Assembly: GCA_021323595.1 (NCBI GenBank)
Contig: JAJPKR010000043.1
Span: 1-64,000, forward strand
Source: Terriglobia bacterium
Lineage (GTDB): Bacteria > Acidobacteriota > Terriglobia > Terriglobales > SCQP01
Reading direction: 5' to 3'
Length of the DNA: 64,000 nt
Shown one piece after another: positions 1 through 10,135 of this stretch (position 1 is the first letter of the stretch; each line of letters starts with the position of its first letter). The translations under genes were made by a program, and so were the position numbers. A model generated the notes under the pieces. That model was not told the DNA's origin and searched no databases. It saw nothing but the letters and a program-made list of their open reading frames with translations.

Positions 1-149
1 CCCCCCCGTCACACTGTCACAAGGCGGGGACTCCATTCTATCTAGTCACAATTGGGAATTTCATAGCAAAGAACGTGAAAAAAATTTTTTGCGCTCCGCG
101 CAATGTATCTTTCTATCTACACACAATATGTGACGTCACGTAGGTAAAG
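1..149. other. AT-rich left edge without a gene
   Basis: This stretch is far richer in A and T than the rest of the window and has no convincing reading frame. It contains an A-run/T-run self-complementary patch near 78-90 and a perfect 10-base palindrome GTGACGTCAC at 130-139. The composition break and the homopolymers that follow suggest the end of an assembled contig or a foreign/low-quality stretch. No function is assigned. Confidence 0.5.
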
Positions 150-256
150 CCCCCCCCCCCCCCCCCCACCCACCCCTCTTACAAACACCCCCCCCCCCCC
201 CCCCCCCCCCCCCTCAAAAAAATTGAGGGGAAAGGGGGGGGGGGGGGGGGGGGGGG
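150..256. repeat. Poly-C / poly-G inverted homopolymer tract
   Basis: An 18-base C run (150-167), a 26-base C run (188-213) and a 23-base G run (234-256) flank a short hairpin, CCCCTCAA / TTGAGGGG around an A-rich loop at 211-230. The C and G runs face each other as an inverted repeat, so single-stranded nucleic acid could fold into an extreme stem, and the G run could form a quadruplex. Runs this long are also a typical basecalling or assembly error. Exact lengths should not be trusted. Confidence 0.7.
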
Positions 257-282
257 TAAAGTTCACAAACAGGAGTCGCAGT

Positions 283-939
283 ATGGGCCTTTTCTCTCGC
301 TGTTTGCGGCACCGCCCAGCCCTGGAGTTGGCCGCAATCGTTGCGCTCTCTGTTTTCCCGCTCCTGGCACAGCAACAACGGCAAGGGCCGCGCCACGCGG
401 TCAATCCCAAAGCGCTCGCCGCCGGCTGCCCCGGCTTTGCCGCGCCCGACCGCACCGTCGGCCCTCCGATCGCAGATCTAGGCGGGGCTCCCACGGTCGA
501 AGGTTTTGTTCGAGATAGCGACCTCGTGGTGGCCGGGACCGTGAAGTCTGTGGTCTGGCGACCGGGGCCGCCGCCCAACAAGGATCCGATCGCCGTCGTC
601 ACGTTCCGCTCCGCTATTCCGCTGAAGAGCAAACCAGGCCTAGCGCCGAAGGCCCCGCTTGTGCTGCGCGCCCCCGGGGGCCTTGCCGTAGTTCGCGCCC
701 AATGCGTCAACGACGTTGGACCGGGCGAGTGGATCGAGCCTGGGCACAGTTACCTCGTTTTCGCTTATGAGGCGAGCGACACCCACGCCCCTTGGGCCAC
801 CGTCTGGTACGCGATAACCCCCGACGGGCTACTACGCTATCTGCCCTACTCTGCGGCCACGCGCTTTCTCGACGGCAAGCTCGCGGCACAGGTCGAGGCA
901 AAGATCCGCGCCGAGGCACTCAAGGAGGCGGAGAAGTGA
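283..939 (+). CDS. Secreted hypothetical protein
   Basis: Predicted exported protein of 218 residues. The start is set by AGGAG at 271-275, 7 bases before ATG; an upstream in-frame ATG lies inside the poly-G tract and would encode a run of glycines, so it was rejected. Residues 1-30 form a signal peptide with a hydrophobic core and a likely LLA-Q cleavage site. The mature part has a segment DSDLVVAGTV (about 78-87) like those in small secreted beta-barrel proteins of the TIMP/netrin-like kind, and two cysteines (49 and 141) that could pair. The stop overlaps the start of the next gene (GTGA), so the two are probably translated together. The function is unknown; the fold suggestion is weak. 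Confidence 0.7.
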   Translation: MGLFSRCLRHRPALELAAIVALSVFPLLAQQQRQGPRHAVNPKALAAGCPGFAAPDRTVGPPIADLGGAPTVEGFVRDSDLVVAGTVKSVVWRPGPPPNKDPIAVVTFRSAIPLKSKPGLAPKAPLVLRAPGGLAVVRAQCVNDVGPGEWIEPGHSYLVFAYEASDTHAPWATVWYAITPDGLLRYLPYSAATRFLDGKLAAQVEAKIRAEALKEAEK

Positions 940-2240
940 GCCCCCGCGCCTGCTCCGCCGCTCTCACCTTCGTGCTGGCCGCCGCCGCTCTCGCCGCCGC
1001 CCAGTGCCCCAACCCCTGCGCCGGGCTCTCGGGGCAGTCGCTCACGCTCTGCTGTCGGCAAGGCAACAACTCGCAAACCCCCGCCTGCGGCGGCCCGCCC
1101 TGCTCCTCGACCTGCTACAACCAGTACAGCTCCATCGCAGAAACGAACCCGCAAGAGTACGGACTTGACATGCAGGAGTGCTGCAGCCAAACCGCGCACG
1201 CCTCGGAAAGCCAGAACGGCGGCTCGTGCACCGGCTACGTCGTAGGCGATGACACGGCCCTCTGCGACGATAACTGCGCGCCGCCGATGATGGCGCAATT
1301 CAACTCGAGCGACCAGTTAGTGCTCCATGGCGGCTGGGGCTCCGGTGCCTCCGTCAACGTGTACGTCGATCCCTCGATCGACGCCATGACCATGACAAAC
1401 GGCAAGAGCCCAGCCGGCGCTGTCCAGGCCATCCAAACAGAAATCCGCCAGGCCGCTTCGCAATTGGGTTTCTCGGTTACCTTTAGTCCGTCGCCGCTGC
1501 CGCCCGCGACCGGGTACTCGGTATTGCGTGGCGGCGCAACAGGAGATAAATGCACGCCCTCACTCCCAGCGTGCACGTATATCGCCTGGAGCTCGTCGGG
1601 CAACACCGCTTACGCCCAGACCTGGGTCGAACTCCAGTCAAGCGCATGGAACAACGCCCAAGAAAACCTCATGCCGGAGATCGAGTGGGTCGCCCGCCAT
1701 GAGTTCCTCCACTCCGACGCCGTGGAGGACGACTACGTAGCCTCCTGCCAGGGCCAGTCTTCGATGTATTTCCAGATGCCAGTCGAAAACAGCGTTCTCC
1801 CGCCGCCGACGATGATGCCCAACCGAGATCTATGCAGCGCGACATTGGGGCAAAAGGGCATGGCCACGGGCGGGACCAGCGGCGGCGGCTACACCCCCAG
1901 TCCCGGTTGCTCCGGCGCGCAGCCGAATTACACGTGCACCTGCGACGCAACCACCGGGACCTGGGACTGCGAATGCGACAACCCGCAGACGATCTGCTCC
2001 GATGGCGACCCGGCCGTCTGCAGCAACGGCTTCTGGGCCTGCGGTTCTTCCACTACGCAAATCATCTATCCTCCCTGTCCCGGGCAGGAGCCACTCTGCG
2101 GCCAAGGCGTTGCCGCCTGCACGCAACAGGGCTGGACCTGCGATGGCGGCCCCTGCAACGGCGCGATTGCGCCGGTCTGCGAAGGCCAGCCGGAGTGCGA
2201 CCAAGCGCATGGCGAGCTCTACTGCTATGTCGGCAATTAG
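936..2240 (+). CDS. Secreted Cys-rich metzincin-like protein
   Basis: Exported protein of 434 residues. The GTG start is preceded by AAGGAGG at 920-926 and overlaps the upstream stop by 4 bases. Residues 1-23 are a signal peptide ending AAAQ. Twelve cysteines lie in the first 110 residues and sixteen in the last 110, so the mature protein is probably heavily disulphide-bonded. At residues 255-265 the sequence HEFLHSDAVED fits the metzincin zinc site HExxHxxGxxH/D, with Ala for the usual Gly and Asp as the third ligand, as known for snapalysin-like enzymes. I infer a secreted metallopeptidase; the missing Gly and the lack of a clear Met-turn make catalysis uncertain. Its coupling to the preceding secreted protein hints that the pair work together, for example as enzyme and partner or inhibitor. 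Confidence 0.65.
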   Translation: MSPRACSAALTFVLAAAALAAAQCPNPCAGLSGQSLTLCCRQGNNSQTPACGGPPCSSTCYNQYSSIAETNPQEYGLDMQECCSQTAHASESQNGGSCTGYVVGDDTALCDDNCAPPMMAQFNSSDQLVLHGGWGSGASVNVYVDPSIDAMTMTNGKSPAGAVQAIQTEIRQAASQLGFSVTFSPSPLPPATGYSVLRGGATGDKCTPSLPACTYIAWSSSGNTAYAQTWVELQSSAWNNAQENLMPEIEWVARHEFLHSDAVEDDYVASCQGQSSMYFQMPVENSVLPPPTMMPNRDLCSATLGQKGMATGGTSGGGYTPSPGCSGAQPNYTCTCDATTGTWDCECDNPQTICSDGDPAVCSNGFWACGSSTTQIIYPPCPGQEPLCGQGVAACTQQGWTCDGGPCNGAIAPVCEGQPECDQAHGELYCYVGN

Positions 2241-3228
2241 GAGGCTGTTGCAAACGCGACTGCAATCGTGGGGCAGGCATTCCTGCCTGCCTCATCGCAA
2301 GGGGTTGGGAGCCGAGGCCCAGCGCCCACTTCAAGCCCAGGCGCTCTTCCAACTGCCTCCTAGATCCGCACTCTGCCTGGCGCTGCTCGCAGCCGCGGCG
2401 GCGGCGCAGCGGCCCGCGTGTGCGCCCTTCGACGCAGCGGCGCGGCAGAGAGTCGTGAGCTACTTGGCGGCGCGTTTCCACTTCCAGAACGCGGCCGTCG
2501 CCGACGTCCGGCAGGTGCCGGGGACCTGCTACGTGCGGCTCGATTTGACGGTTCCGAACCCCGACCGCCGCTATGTTTTCTACCTCGCTCCGGATCGCCG
2601 CTACCTGACCGCCGCCATCTACGATCTCGACTCGCCTCCCGCGCCGCCCAACCCGGACCCGACCGCCGATCTCGCGCGCGAGCCGAGCCCCGCGCGGGGG
2701 CCGGCAGCCGCGCCGATCGTGATCGTGGAGTTCTCCGATTTTGAGTGCCCGTTTTGCGCGCGCCTGAGCGAATACGAAGCCGCCCTGCCCGCCGCCGAGC
2801 GATCCCGCATCCGCACGGTCTTCAAGTTTTTCCCCTTGTCTTCGATTCACCCTTGGGCGCAAGCCGCCGCCGAAGCCGCCGCCTGCGTGTATTTCCAAAG
2901 TCCACCGGCGTTTTGGAAGGTGCACGATTACCTGTTTCAGCACCAGAGCGCTCAGGCCGCCGAATCCGTCGCCGCCAGCGTCGAGGCCGCGGCCGCGGCG
3001 GCGCCGGGCTTCGATCGGGCCCGGTACCAGTCCTGCCTGGCGCTTCGCAAGTCCGCGGGCATCGTCGCGCGCGACCGCGCCCTCGGCCAGCAGCTTGGAG
3101 TCACGGGCACGCCTACGCTGTTCATCAACGGCCGCCGCTACGTCGGGATGGGTAGCGCGGCCGCCTTCGCGCGGGACTTGGCCGCGGCGGCGGTAGCCAA
3201 GCCAGTGAACCCGGGCCCCGTTAACTGA
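2227..3228 (+). CDS. DsbA-family thiol:disulphide protein
   Basis: Probable periplasmic disulphide oxidoreductase. The C-terminal half is a thioredoxin/DsbA fold: beta strand IVIVEFSDFE, active site CPFC with its first Cys at about residue 174, helical insert, and the cis-proline loop GVTGTPTLFINGRRY near the end. The N-terminal part has a hydrophobic stretch (LCLALLAAAAAAQ) that looks like a signal peptide, then a roughly 80-residue domain before the thioredoxin fold, an arrangement I associate with acidobacterial DsbA-like proteins. The start is uncertain: ATG at 2227 overlaps the previous gene, while TTG at 2305 would place the signal peptide close to the N-terminus and skip the palindromic element. 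A likely role is oxidative folding of exported Cys-rich proteins, such as the product just upstream. Confidence 0.8.
   Translation: MSAIRRLLQTRLQSWGRHSCLPHRKGLGAEAQRPLQAQALFQLPPRSALCLALLAAAAAAQRPACAPFDAAARQRVVSYLAARFHFQNAAVADVRQVPGTCYVRLDLTVPNPDRRYVFYLAPDRRYLTAAIYDLDSPPAPPNPDPTADLAREPSPARGPAAAPIVIVEFSDFECPFCARLSEYEAALPAAERSRIRTVFKFFPLSSIHPWAQAAAEAAACVYFQSPPAFWKVHDYLFQHQSAQAAESVAASVEAAAAAAPGFDRARYQSCLALRKSAGIVARDRALGQQLGVTGTPTLFINGRRYVGMGSAAAFARDLAAAAVAKPVNPGPVN
2271..2291. repeat. Short palindromic GC element
   Basis: A short inverted repeat, GGCAGG-CATT-CCTGCC, embedded in a longer GC-rich stretch between the metzincin-like gene and the DsbA-like coding region. From memory, similar palindromes are dispersed between genes in Acidobacteriota and Verrucomicrobiota and give rise to spurious peptides of the 'GRHSCLP' kind; I could not verify this. 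Its presence makes the first part of the downstream reading frame doubtful as real protein. Confidence 0.4.
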
Positions 3229-3244
3229 TCGCTGAACTGGCTCG

Positions 3245-3462
3245 TATTACTCAAAAACATTCGCGCCGGCGGAGAGCGCCAGCCGGCCGGCGCGTGCGCG
3301 CCTGCATCGGTGCGCCCAGAGCCGCGCACGATCCGGCGCTCGCCGGTGATGCGCGCCAGCGCGTCGGCCGCCGCCTGGCCGCGCCGTCGCCCGATCCGCC
3401 CGCATCGGCCGGCCGCAAAATTCCGTGCCGTCGTAGCGGAGCGTGAGGTTCAATTTCCGCAC
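3245..3462 (-). pseudogene. truA: Truncated, frameshifted truA remnant
   Basis: Remnant of tRNA pseudouridine synthase A, the enzyme that modifies positions 38-40 of the anticodon stem. A GTG start with an upstream AGGAG begins VRKLNLTLRYDGTEFCG, the classic TruA N-terminus. Reading then has to shift frame to recover AADALARITGERR followed by GSGRTDAGAHA, which carries the catalytic Asp of the family motif GRTDAGVHA. After this point homology stops; at least 190 residues of a normal TruA are absent. The remnant sits between two plus-strand genes and is flanked by the same 9-mer CTCGTATTA at 3241-3249 and 3492-3500. A functional truA must lie elsewhere if the organism keeps the modification. 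Confidence 0.75.
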
Positions 3463-3608
3463 GCATCGCCGCTCCTGCGCGGCCCTCGGCCCTCGTATTA
3501 TGCTGGACGATGCGCCGCTCGCTCCGAACGCGCGCACTCTGAAACCCCGGCACGCCCGCCGTCGTAATTAGTGGGTACACGCAACCCCGTCCTTCGAGCG
3601 CTACCACC

Positions 3609-5546
3609 ATGCGGATGATTCGGCTTCTAGGCTCAACCTGTCTTGTTTTCGGACTCGCGCTGCTGCCCGCCGGTGCACAACAGCGGCCGATTGACTACAG
3701 TGCCAATGGCATCAATCTCACCAAAGGCCGCAGTTGGATCAAGACCATCTTCGGCCAGGGCCCCATTCCGGTCTCCTTGGTGCACACCAACAACAGTCCG
3801 CTGGTTTACACCTTCATCAAGAACGGCCAATTGCAGCTGACCCTCGATGACGCCGTCGCCCTGGCGCTCGAAAACAACCTCGACATCGCCATCCAGCGCC
3901 TGAATCTGCCCATCGCCGATACCGACATCATGCGCGCGCGCGGCGGCACCGCGCCGCGCGGCGTCTCCACCGGCATCGTCAGCGGCACCCCCGGCGGCGG
4001 CGGCCCCACCACCGGCGGCGCCGGCGCCACCGGCGCGGCGCCCGGCGGCACCACGACCGCGGTGGGCGGCGCCGGCGCCGGCGCCGCTGGCATCGTCAGT
4101 TCCACGCTCGGCGGCGGCCCGCCCGTACCCAGCTTCGACCCCAGCTTTCTCTCGACGTATGAGATCAGCGATGCTACCACGCCAGAGAGCATCACCTTCA
4201 TCACCGGCACCACGCAGCTGATCACGCATACCGGCACCGCGAATTTCAGCTACAACCAGGGCTTCCTGCCCGGCACCGAGCTCTCCATCGGCTTCCAGAA
4301 CTCGCGCACCACCAGCAACAATCAGCGCACGCTCTTCAACCCGACCCTCAACAGCGGCCTGCAAATCTCGATCACGCAGCCGTTCCTGCAAGGCTTCGGC
4401 GCCTCCGTCAACGGCCGCAACTTGGTGATCGCCAAGAACAATCGCGAGATCTCCGACATCGCCTTCCGCCAGCAGGTCGAAGCCACCGTCGCCCAGGTCG
4501 AAGATATCTACTGGAACGCCGTCAGCGCCCGCGACGCCGTCACCGTGGCGCAAGGCGCGCTGGCCTTGGCGGAAAAGATTCTCGCCGACAACCAGCGCCA
4601 GGTGCAGATCGGCACAATGGCGCCGCTGTCGGTGACGCAAGAACAAGCCGTGGTCGCGACCGACCGCCAAAACCTCATCACCGCCCAGACCAACTACGAA
4701 TACAACCAGCTCTTGCTCAAGAACGCGGTCACCAAGGACATGAGCGATCCGCGCTTGGCCGACATCCCCGCCGTGCCCACCGACACCATCACGGTCTCGC
4801 CCAACGAGCCGGTGCAGCCCGTGCAGGACTTGATCAAACAGGCGCTGCAATACCGGCCGGAGCTGGCGATCAGCCGCATCAACTTGGTGAACCAAAACAT
4901 CAGCCTGCGCGCCGTGAAGCAAGAGCTGCTGCCGACTCTCGACCTCATCGGCACCTACGGCGCCACCGGCCTTGCCGGCCAGGTCGTGCCCGGCGCCGGC
5001 AGCAGTCCCTTCGGCGGCGGCGCCACCGATCTCGGCCCCTTCATCGGCGGCTACGGACGCGCGCTGACCAACGTGTTCCAGGGCAATTACCCGACCTACA
5101 CCGTCGGCTTGCAGCTCAACATTCCCATCACCAATCACTCCGGCCAGGCCGACGTCGTGCGCGCGCAGCTCGAGTTGCAGCAGACGCAGTTGCAACAGCA
5201 GCAGCAGACCAACCAAATTATCCTCGAGGTCCGCAACGCGCAGTTCACGGTGCAGCAAGATCGCGCCGCGGTGGCGGCGGCGCAGGAGGCGGTGCGCCTG
5301 CAGCAGGAGACGCTCGACGCGGCGCAAAAGAAATTCAACCTCGGCGCCACCACCATCACCGAAGTCATCACCGATCAGAACGCCTTGACCCAGGCGCAGA
5401 GCAATTTGGTCGCTGCGCTGACCAATTACGAGGAAGCCAAGGTCAACCTGGAGCGGCTCACCGGCACCACGCTCACCGCCAACCGCATCTCGGTGCAAGA
5501 CGCCGAGAACGGCAAGATCTCGCAGATGCCGCATGTCCGCGAGTAG
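3609..5546 (+). CDS. TolC-family outer-membrane efflux protein
   Basis: Outer-membrane channel subunit of a type I secretion or RND/ABC efflux machine. Residues 1-23 are a signal peptide (LVFGLALLPAGAQQ). Around residue 83 the family entry segment LTLDDAVALALENNLDIA begins the first OEP repeat; a second repeat with long Gln/Ala-rich helices covers about residues 400-620 and ends with the typical TTITEVITDQNALTQAQSNL segment. A 50-residue Gly/Ala/Thr-rich low-complexity insert lies near residues 115-165, and a second smaller Gly-rich one near 455-475, which lengthen the protein to 645 residues against the usual 430-500. No adaptor or pump gene is adjacent; the HlyD-ABC operon near 46-49 kb could use it. 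The start ATG is ahead of a good signal peptide; ATG at 3615 is equally possible. Confidence 0.9.
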   Translation: MRMIRLLGSTCLVFGLALLPAGAQQRPIDYSANGINLTKGRSWIKTIFGQGPIPVSLVHTNNSPLVYTFIKNGQLQLTLDDAVALALENNLDIAIQRLNLPIADTDIMRARGGTAPRGVSTGIVSGTPGGGGPTTGGAGATGAAPGGTTTAVGGAGAGAAGIVSSTLGGGPPVPSFDPSFLSTYEISDATTPESITFITGTTQLITHTGTANFSYNQGFLPGTELSIGFQNSRTTSNNQRTLFNPTLNSGLQISITQPFLQGFGASVNGRNLVIAKNNREISDIAFRQQVEATVAQVEDIYWNAVSARDAVTVAQGALALAEKILADNQRQVQIGTMAPLSVTQEQAVVATDRQNLITAQTNYEYNQLLLKNAVTKDMSDPRLADIPAVPTDTITVSPNEPVQPVQDLIKQALQYRPELAISRINLVNQNISLRAVKQELLPTLDLIGTYGATGLAGQVVPGAGSSPFGGGATDLGPFIGGYGRALTNVFQGNYPTYTVGLQLNIPITNHSGQADVVRAQLELQQTQLQQQQQTNQIILEVRNAQFTVQQDRAAVAAAQEAVRLQQETLDAAQKKFNLGATTITEVITDQNALTQAQSNLVAALTNYEEAKVNLERLTGTTLTANRISVQDAENGKISQMPHVRE

Positions 5547-6069
5547 GCGGCCGCCTGCCCGTGCGCGCCGGGTGTACCGCGGCCGCGCCTTCGACGTGCT
5601 CCGCGCGCGCGTCGCGGCGCCGCGCGGCGGAGCGCCGCTGCTGCGCGAAATCGTCCGCCACGGGCCCTCGGTGGTGATCGTGGCGCGCGACGCCGGCGGC
5701 CGCGTTCTCTTCGAGCGGCAATGGCGCGCCGCCGTCGGCGAAACCCTCTGGGAGCTGCCCGCCGGCGGCGTCGAGCCCGGCGAATCGCCGCTCGCCGCCG
5801 CCCGCCGCGAACTCGCCGAGGAGACCGGCTATTCCGCGCGCCGCTGGCGCCGGTTGGGCCGCTTCTACTCCTCGCCCGGCTTCTTGGACGAGGAGCTGCA
5901 CGTGTTCTTGGCCGCGCGGCTGGCGCCCGGCCGCGCCCGCCCGGAAGCCGATGAAGCCATCCGCCTGCGCTGGCTCGCTCCCGCCCAATACCGGCGCCTG
6001 CGGCGCGCCGGCCGCCTCCGCGACGCCAAATCCCTCGCCGCCCTGGCCCTGCTCGGCGATTCTCGCTGA
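5533..6069 (+). CDS. NUDIX hydrolase, ADP-ribose pyrophosphatase-like
   Basis: Cytoplasmic Mg-dependent pyrophosphohydrolase of 178 residues. The Nudix box at residues 78-100 is complete (G-x5-E-x7-REL-x-EE-x-G), with REL-x-EETGY as its core. The preceding segment ERQWRAAVGETLWELPAGG and the following YSSPGFLDEELHVFLA match the ADP-ribose pyrophosphatase (NudF-like) branch, in which a proline-containing loop selects ADP-ribose. Substrate is inferred from this resemblance only. The ATG overlaps the 3' end of the TolC gene by 14 bases, so the two may be co-transcribed without a functional link. Confidence 0.88.
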   Translation: MSASRRPPARARRVYRGRAFDVLRARVAAPRGGAPLLREIVRHGPSVVIVARDAGGRVLFERQWRAAVGETLWELPAGGVEPGESPLAAARRELAEETGYSARRWRRLGRFYSSPGFLDEELHVFLAARLAPGRARPEADEAIRLRWLAPAQYRRLRRAGRLRDAKSLAALALLGDSR

Positions 6070-6217
6070 CCGCGAGCCGCCGGCGACAACCGCCGGCAGC
6101 CCGCGGCTGCCCGCCGCATCCGGCGCCCGGAATCGGCACCCATGAGCCGCGCGCCGCGAGCCGCTCGCGCCGGGTGGACGCCGCGCACCCGAGCGCGGCG
6201 TGGCGCCACCCGCTGCC

Positions 6218-6246
6218 TTGACACCACCCGACCGCCCGCCCACAAT
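6218..6246 (+). promoter_or_regulatory. Predicted sigma-70 promoter for cold-shock gene
   Basis: A perfect TTGACA at 6218-6223 is followed after 17 bases by CACAAT at 6241-6246, a 4/6 match to TATAAT. Transcription from here would give a leader of about 240 bases before the cold-shock coding region. The leader has no ORF with a ribosome site. Long structured leaders are known to control translation of cspA-type mRNAs with temperature; here that is an inference from position. Confidence 0.5.
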
Positions 6247-6493
6247 CGAAGTAACGACGCTAGCGCGGTACTGGCTAGTTCCCGGAAGACTCTTCCCTCG
6301 CTCGCCAACCGCGGCAATGGGGTGCGCCGGTGGAGTTCGGCGAGGCCCGGAATTTGCCGGCGTCGGATCGCAGCGTGGTCCGCGCCTCGTACGCGGCCTT
6401 CGGGCAAGCGCGATTCCGGCGCGTTCGCTTGCACGTTACCCGTGGCGACCGCCGCCGTCACGCGCGTCGCCGCCACGAGCAGGAGGAGTAGAG

Positions 6494-6706
6494 TTGGCAC
6501 GCATTCGTGGCAAAGTCAAATGGTTCAACAACGTCAAAGGGTATGGCTTCATCGGTCGCGACGACGGCCCTGACGTGTTTGTCCATTATTCCGCCCTGCA
6601 ACAAGAGGGCTATAAATCGCTGCAGGAAGGCGACGAGGTCGAATTCGAGATCGTCGATGGCAAGAAAGGACCGCAGGCGGAGAACGTCACCCGGCTGGCG
6701 AGTTGA
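6494..6706 (+). CDS. Cold-shock domain protein (CspA family)
   Basis: Small single-stranded nucleic-acid binding protein of 70 residues with one OB-fold cold-shock domain. RNP1 is KGYGFIGRD and RNP2 is DVFVHYSAL, both intact; [13 protein letters not shown] is the family signature. The start is a TTG six bases after AGGAGGAG, giving the canonical length; no ATG is in frame nearby. It ends convergently with kdsA, the two coding regions overlapping by 20 bases. Family members act as RNA chaperones and transcription antiterminators. A long leader suggests post-transcriptional control. Confidence 0.92.
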   Translation: MARIRGKVKWFNNVKGYGFIGRDDGPDVFVHYSALQQEGYKSLQEGDEVEFEIVDGKKGPQAENVTRLAS

Positions 6707-7529
6707 GGTGCGCCCGCACCGCCTGATCCACCGCCTGAATCTGGGCTAGCAAATCTGCGAGCCGCGGCAAGGGCAGGGCGTTGGCGCCGTCGGAGAGCGC
6801 GCGCTCGGGGGCGTCGTGTACCTCGAGAAAGACCCCGTCCACGCCGGCCGCGACGCCGGCTCGCGCCAGCGTCTCAATGAACTGCGGCATGCCCCCGCTG
6901 CGGTCGCCGCCGGCGCCGGGCAGTTGCAGGCTGTGCGTCACGTCGAAGACCGTCGGCGCCATCTCCCGCAGCACCGGCAGCGAGCGCATATCCACCACCA
7001 GGTTGTTGTAGCCGAAGCTGGCGCCGCGCTCGGTCAGCAGCACTTGTTCGTTCCCGGCCGCGTGAATCTTCTCGACCGCGCCGCGCATGTCCCAGGGCGA
7101 CATGAACTGGCCCTTCTTGACGTTCACCACCCGCCCGGTGCGCGCCGCCGCCTGCAACAAGTCGGTCTGCCGGCACAAGAACGCGGGTATCTGGATGACG
7201 TCCACTTGCTCCCCCGCCGCCTCCGCTTCCCCCGGCGAGTGGACGTCGGTGAGCACCGGCAGGCCGTAATCGCGGCGGATCGCCGCGAGAATGCGCAGCC
7301 CCTCGCGCAGCCCCGGCCCGCGAAACGCGCGCGCGCTGGAGCGGTTGGCCTTGTCGTAGCTCGCCTTGAACACCAGCGGCACTCCCGCCGCCGCCGCCCG
7401 CTGCTGAATCTCCGCCGCCATCCGTCGCGCGTGCTCTTCGCTCTCGATCACGCACGGCCCGGCGATCAAAAACAGCGGCGCGCCGCCGCCCATCGCCACG
7501 CCGCCTGCCTGGATCGTTGGTTGCGTCAA
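6687..7529 (-). CDS. kdsA: 3-deoxy-D-manno-octulosonate 8-phosphate synthase
   Basis: Condenses phosphoenolpyruvate with arabinose 5-phosphate to Kdo-8-phosphate, the precursor of the inner-core sugar of lipopolysaccharide, in the cytoplasm. The 280-residue TIM-barrel sequence shows the family hallmarks [11 protein letters not shown] near residue 20, [11 protein letters not shown] near 55, [25 protein letters not shown], and GGDRSGG before the C-terminal [15 protein letters not shown]. An N-terminal extension of about 15 residues precedes the barrel. It lies 33 bases downstream of pyrG on the same strand, a gene order common in Gram-negative bacteria because CTP is needed to activate Kdo. Its presence argues for an LPS-bearing outer membrane. 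Confidence 0.95.
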   Translation of the reverse strand: MTQPTIQAGGVAMGGGAPLFLIAGPCVIESEEHARRMAAEIQQRAAAAGVPLVFKASYDKANRSSARAFRGPGLREGLRILAAIRRDYGLPVLTDVHSPGEAEAAGEQVDVIQIPAFLCRQTDLLQAAARTGRVVNVKKGQFMSPWDMRGAVEKIHAAGNEQVLLTERGASFGYNNLVVDMRSLPVLREMAPTVFDVTHSLQLPGAGGDRSGGMPQFIETLARAGVAAGVDGVFLEVHDAPERALSDGANALPLPRLADLLAQIQAVDQAVRAHLNSPAG

Positions 7530-7562
7530 TCCCGCTCCTCTGCCCGCCTCCGGCCCCCGCCC

Positions 7563-9274
<1,712 letters not shown>

Positions 9275-9404
9275 GTCGCCGCCCTCGCGCCTCTCCGCCC
9301 CCGTGCCGGATTCGGCGCGCGCTTGCGCCCCGCGCGCGATTCGAGGAAAATAAACTGACAACGACTCACCTTGTCCCCGCTCCCAGGGGACGTTCCGCTC
9401 GCGT

Positions 9405-9480
9405 GGGGCTGTGGCGCAGTTGGGAGCGCGCTTCAATGGCATTGAAGAGGTCGCGGGTTCGACTCCCGCCAGCTCCACCA
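9405..9480 (+). tRNA. tRNA-Ala (GGC)
   Basis: Cloverleaf folds cleanly: acceptor GGGGCTG/CAGCTCC, D-arm GCGC...GCGC, anticodon stem CTTCA/TGAAG with loop ATGGCAT giving anticodon GGC, T-arm GCGGG-TTCGACT-CCCGC, and an encoded CCA at 9478-9480. It stands alone between pyrG and a long region without genes. Confidence 0.97.
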
Positions 9481-10135
9481 AGACTCCGGCAACCGCAAAT
9501 CACGAATCGCCGATCATGCCCCGGCAAGCGGCCGCCTCCCCCATCAGGGTGGGAGGCAACGGCGCGACGCGTGATGTAGGCTGCATAGCAACTCACGAGA
9601 GCACACCGGGCGGCGCCGTCTCCCCCTCTTCGGCGCCGCCCACCTCGGTGCGCGGGCTCTGAGCTGCGTGCGGCCCCGCTCCGCAAACGATCACCGCAAG
9701 TCGCCGCTTGGGCCCAGCGCCACGCCGCGTTGCCACCCTTATGGACGGATCTCACCCGCTCGGGCTCGCAAATAGCGTTAGGAAGGGTCCCGTCACCGGG
9801 ATGCGCAACCCTGGGCGGCACTCGACGCGGCCAACGCTTCCACTCTCGCCTGCATCGTAATTCTTTAGGCCTCCCGCAAAGCCAAAAAAGCCCGCTCGTG
9901 AGAGGCACTTCTCGCAGGGACATGCCGCGTTCCAACCTCGACCACCGTGCCAACCCCGCCTCGACGCCCCCCTTAACAGGTGCCACCCAAATGGAACGAG
10001 ACCATTTTTTCGCCCGCTGCCAACGCCCGCTCATCCTTCCAGGTCATTGATTTAAAAGGTGATACTCCATCGGCGCGGCATTCCGGCGGGCAAGGGATGG
10101 TCTCCCCCGAAGTCCTCCCCCGAAGCCCTTTTTTG
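9481..10135. other. 655-base region without a recognisable gene
   Basis: No reading frame here looks like protein on either strand. The part from about 9850 to 10080 is less G+C-rich than its surroundings and includes CCAAAAAAGCCC and a TTTAAAAGG patch. On the minus strand AGGGTGGCAACGCG (9739-9726) resembles a T-box core but lacks the rest of that riboswitch. Two CCCCCGAAG repeats at about 10106 and 10121 precede a T6 run. The segment beside a tRNA may be the worn remains of an inserted element; nothing identifies it. Confidence 0.4.

Noticed and set aside
3633-5534. 633-codon open frame antisense to the TolC gene
   Set aside because: Long antisense frames are expected at this G+C content; its translation is biased and has no domain, while the plus strand is clearly TolC.
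9726-9739. T-box riboswitch core (AGGGTGGCAACGCG on the minus strand)
   Set aside because: It matches 13 of 14 core positions, but the pairing partner CCCT downstream, a specifier stem and an aminoacyl-tRNA synthetase or amino acid gene are all missing.
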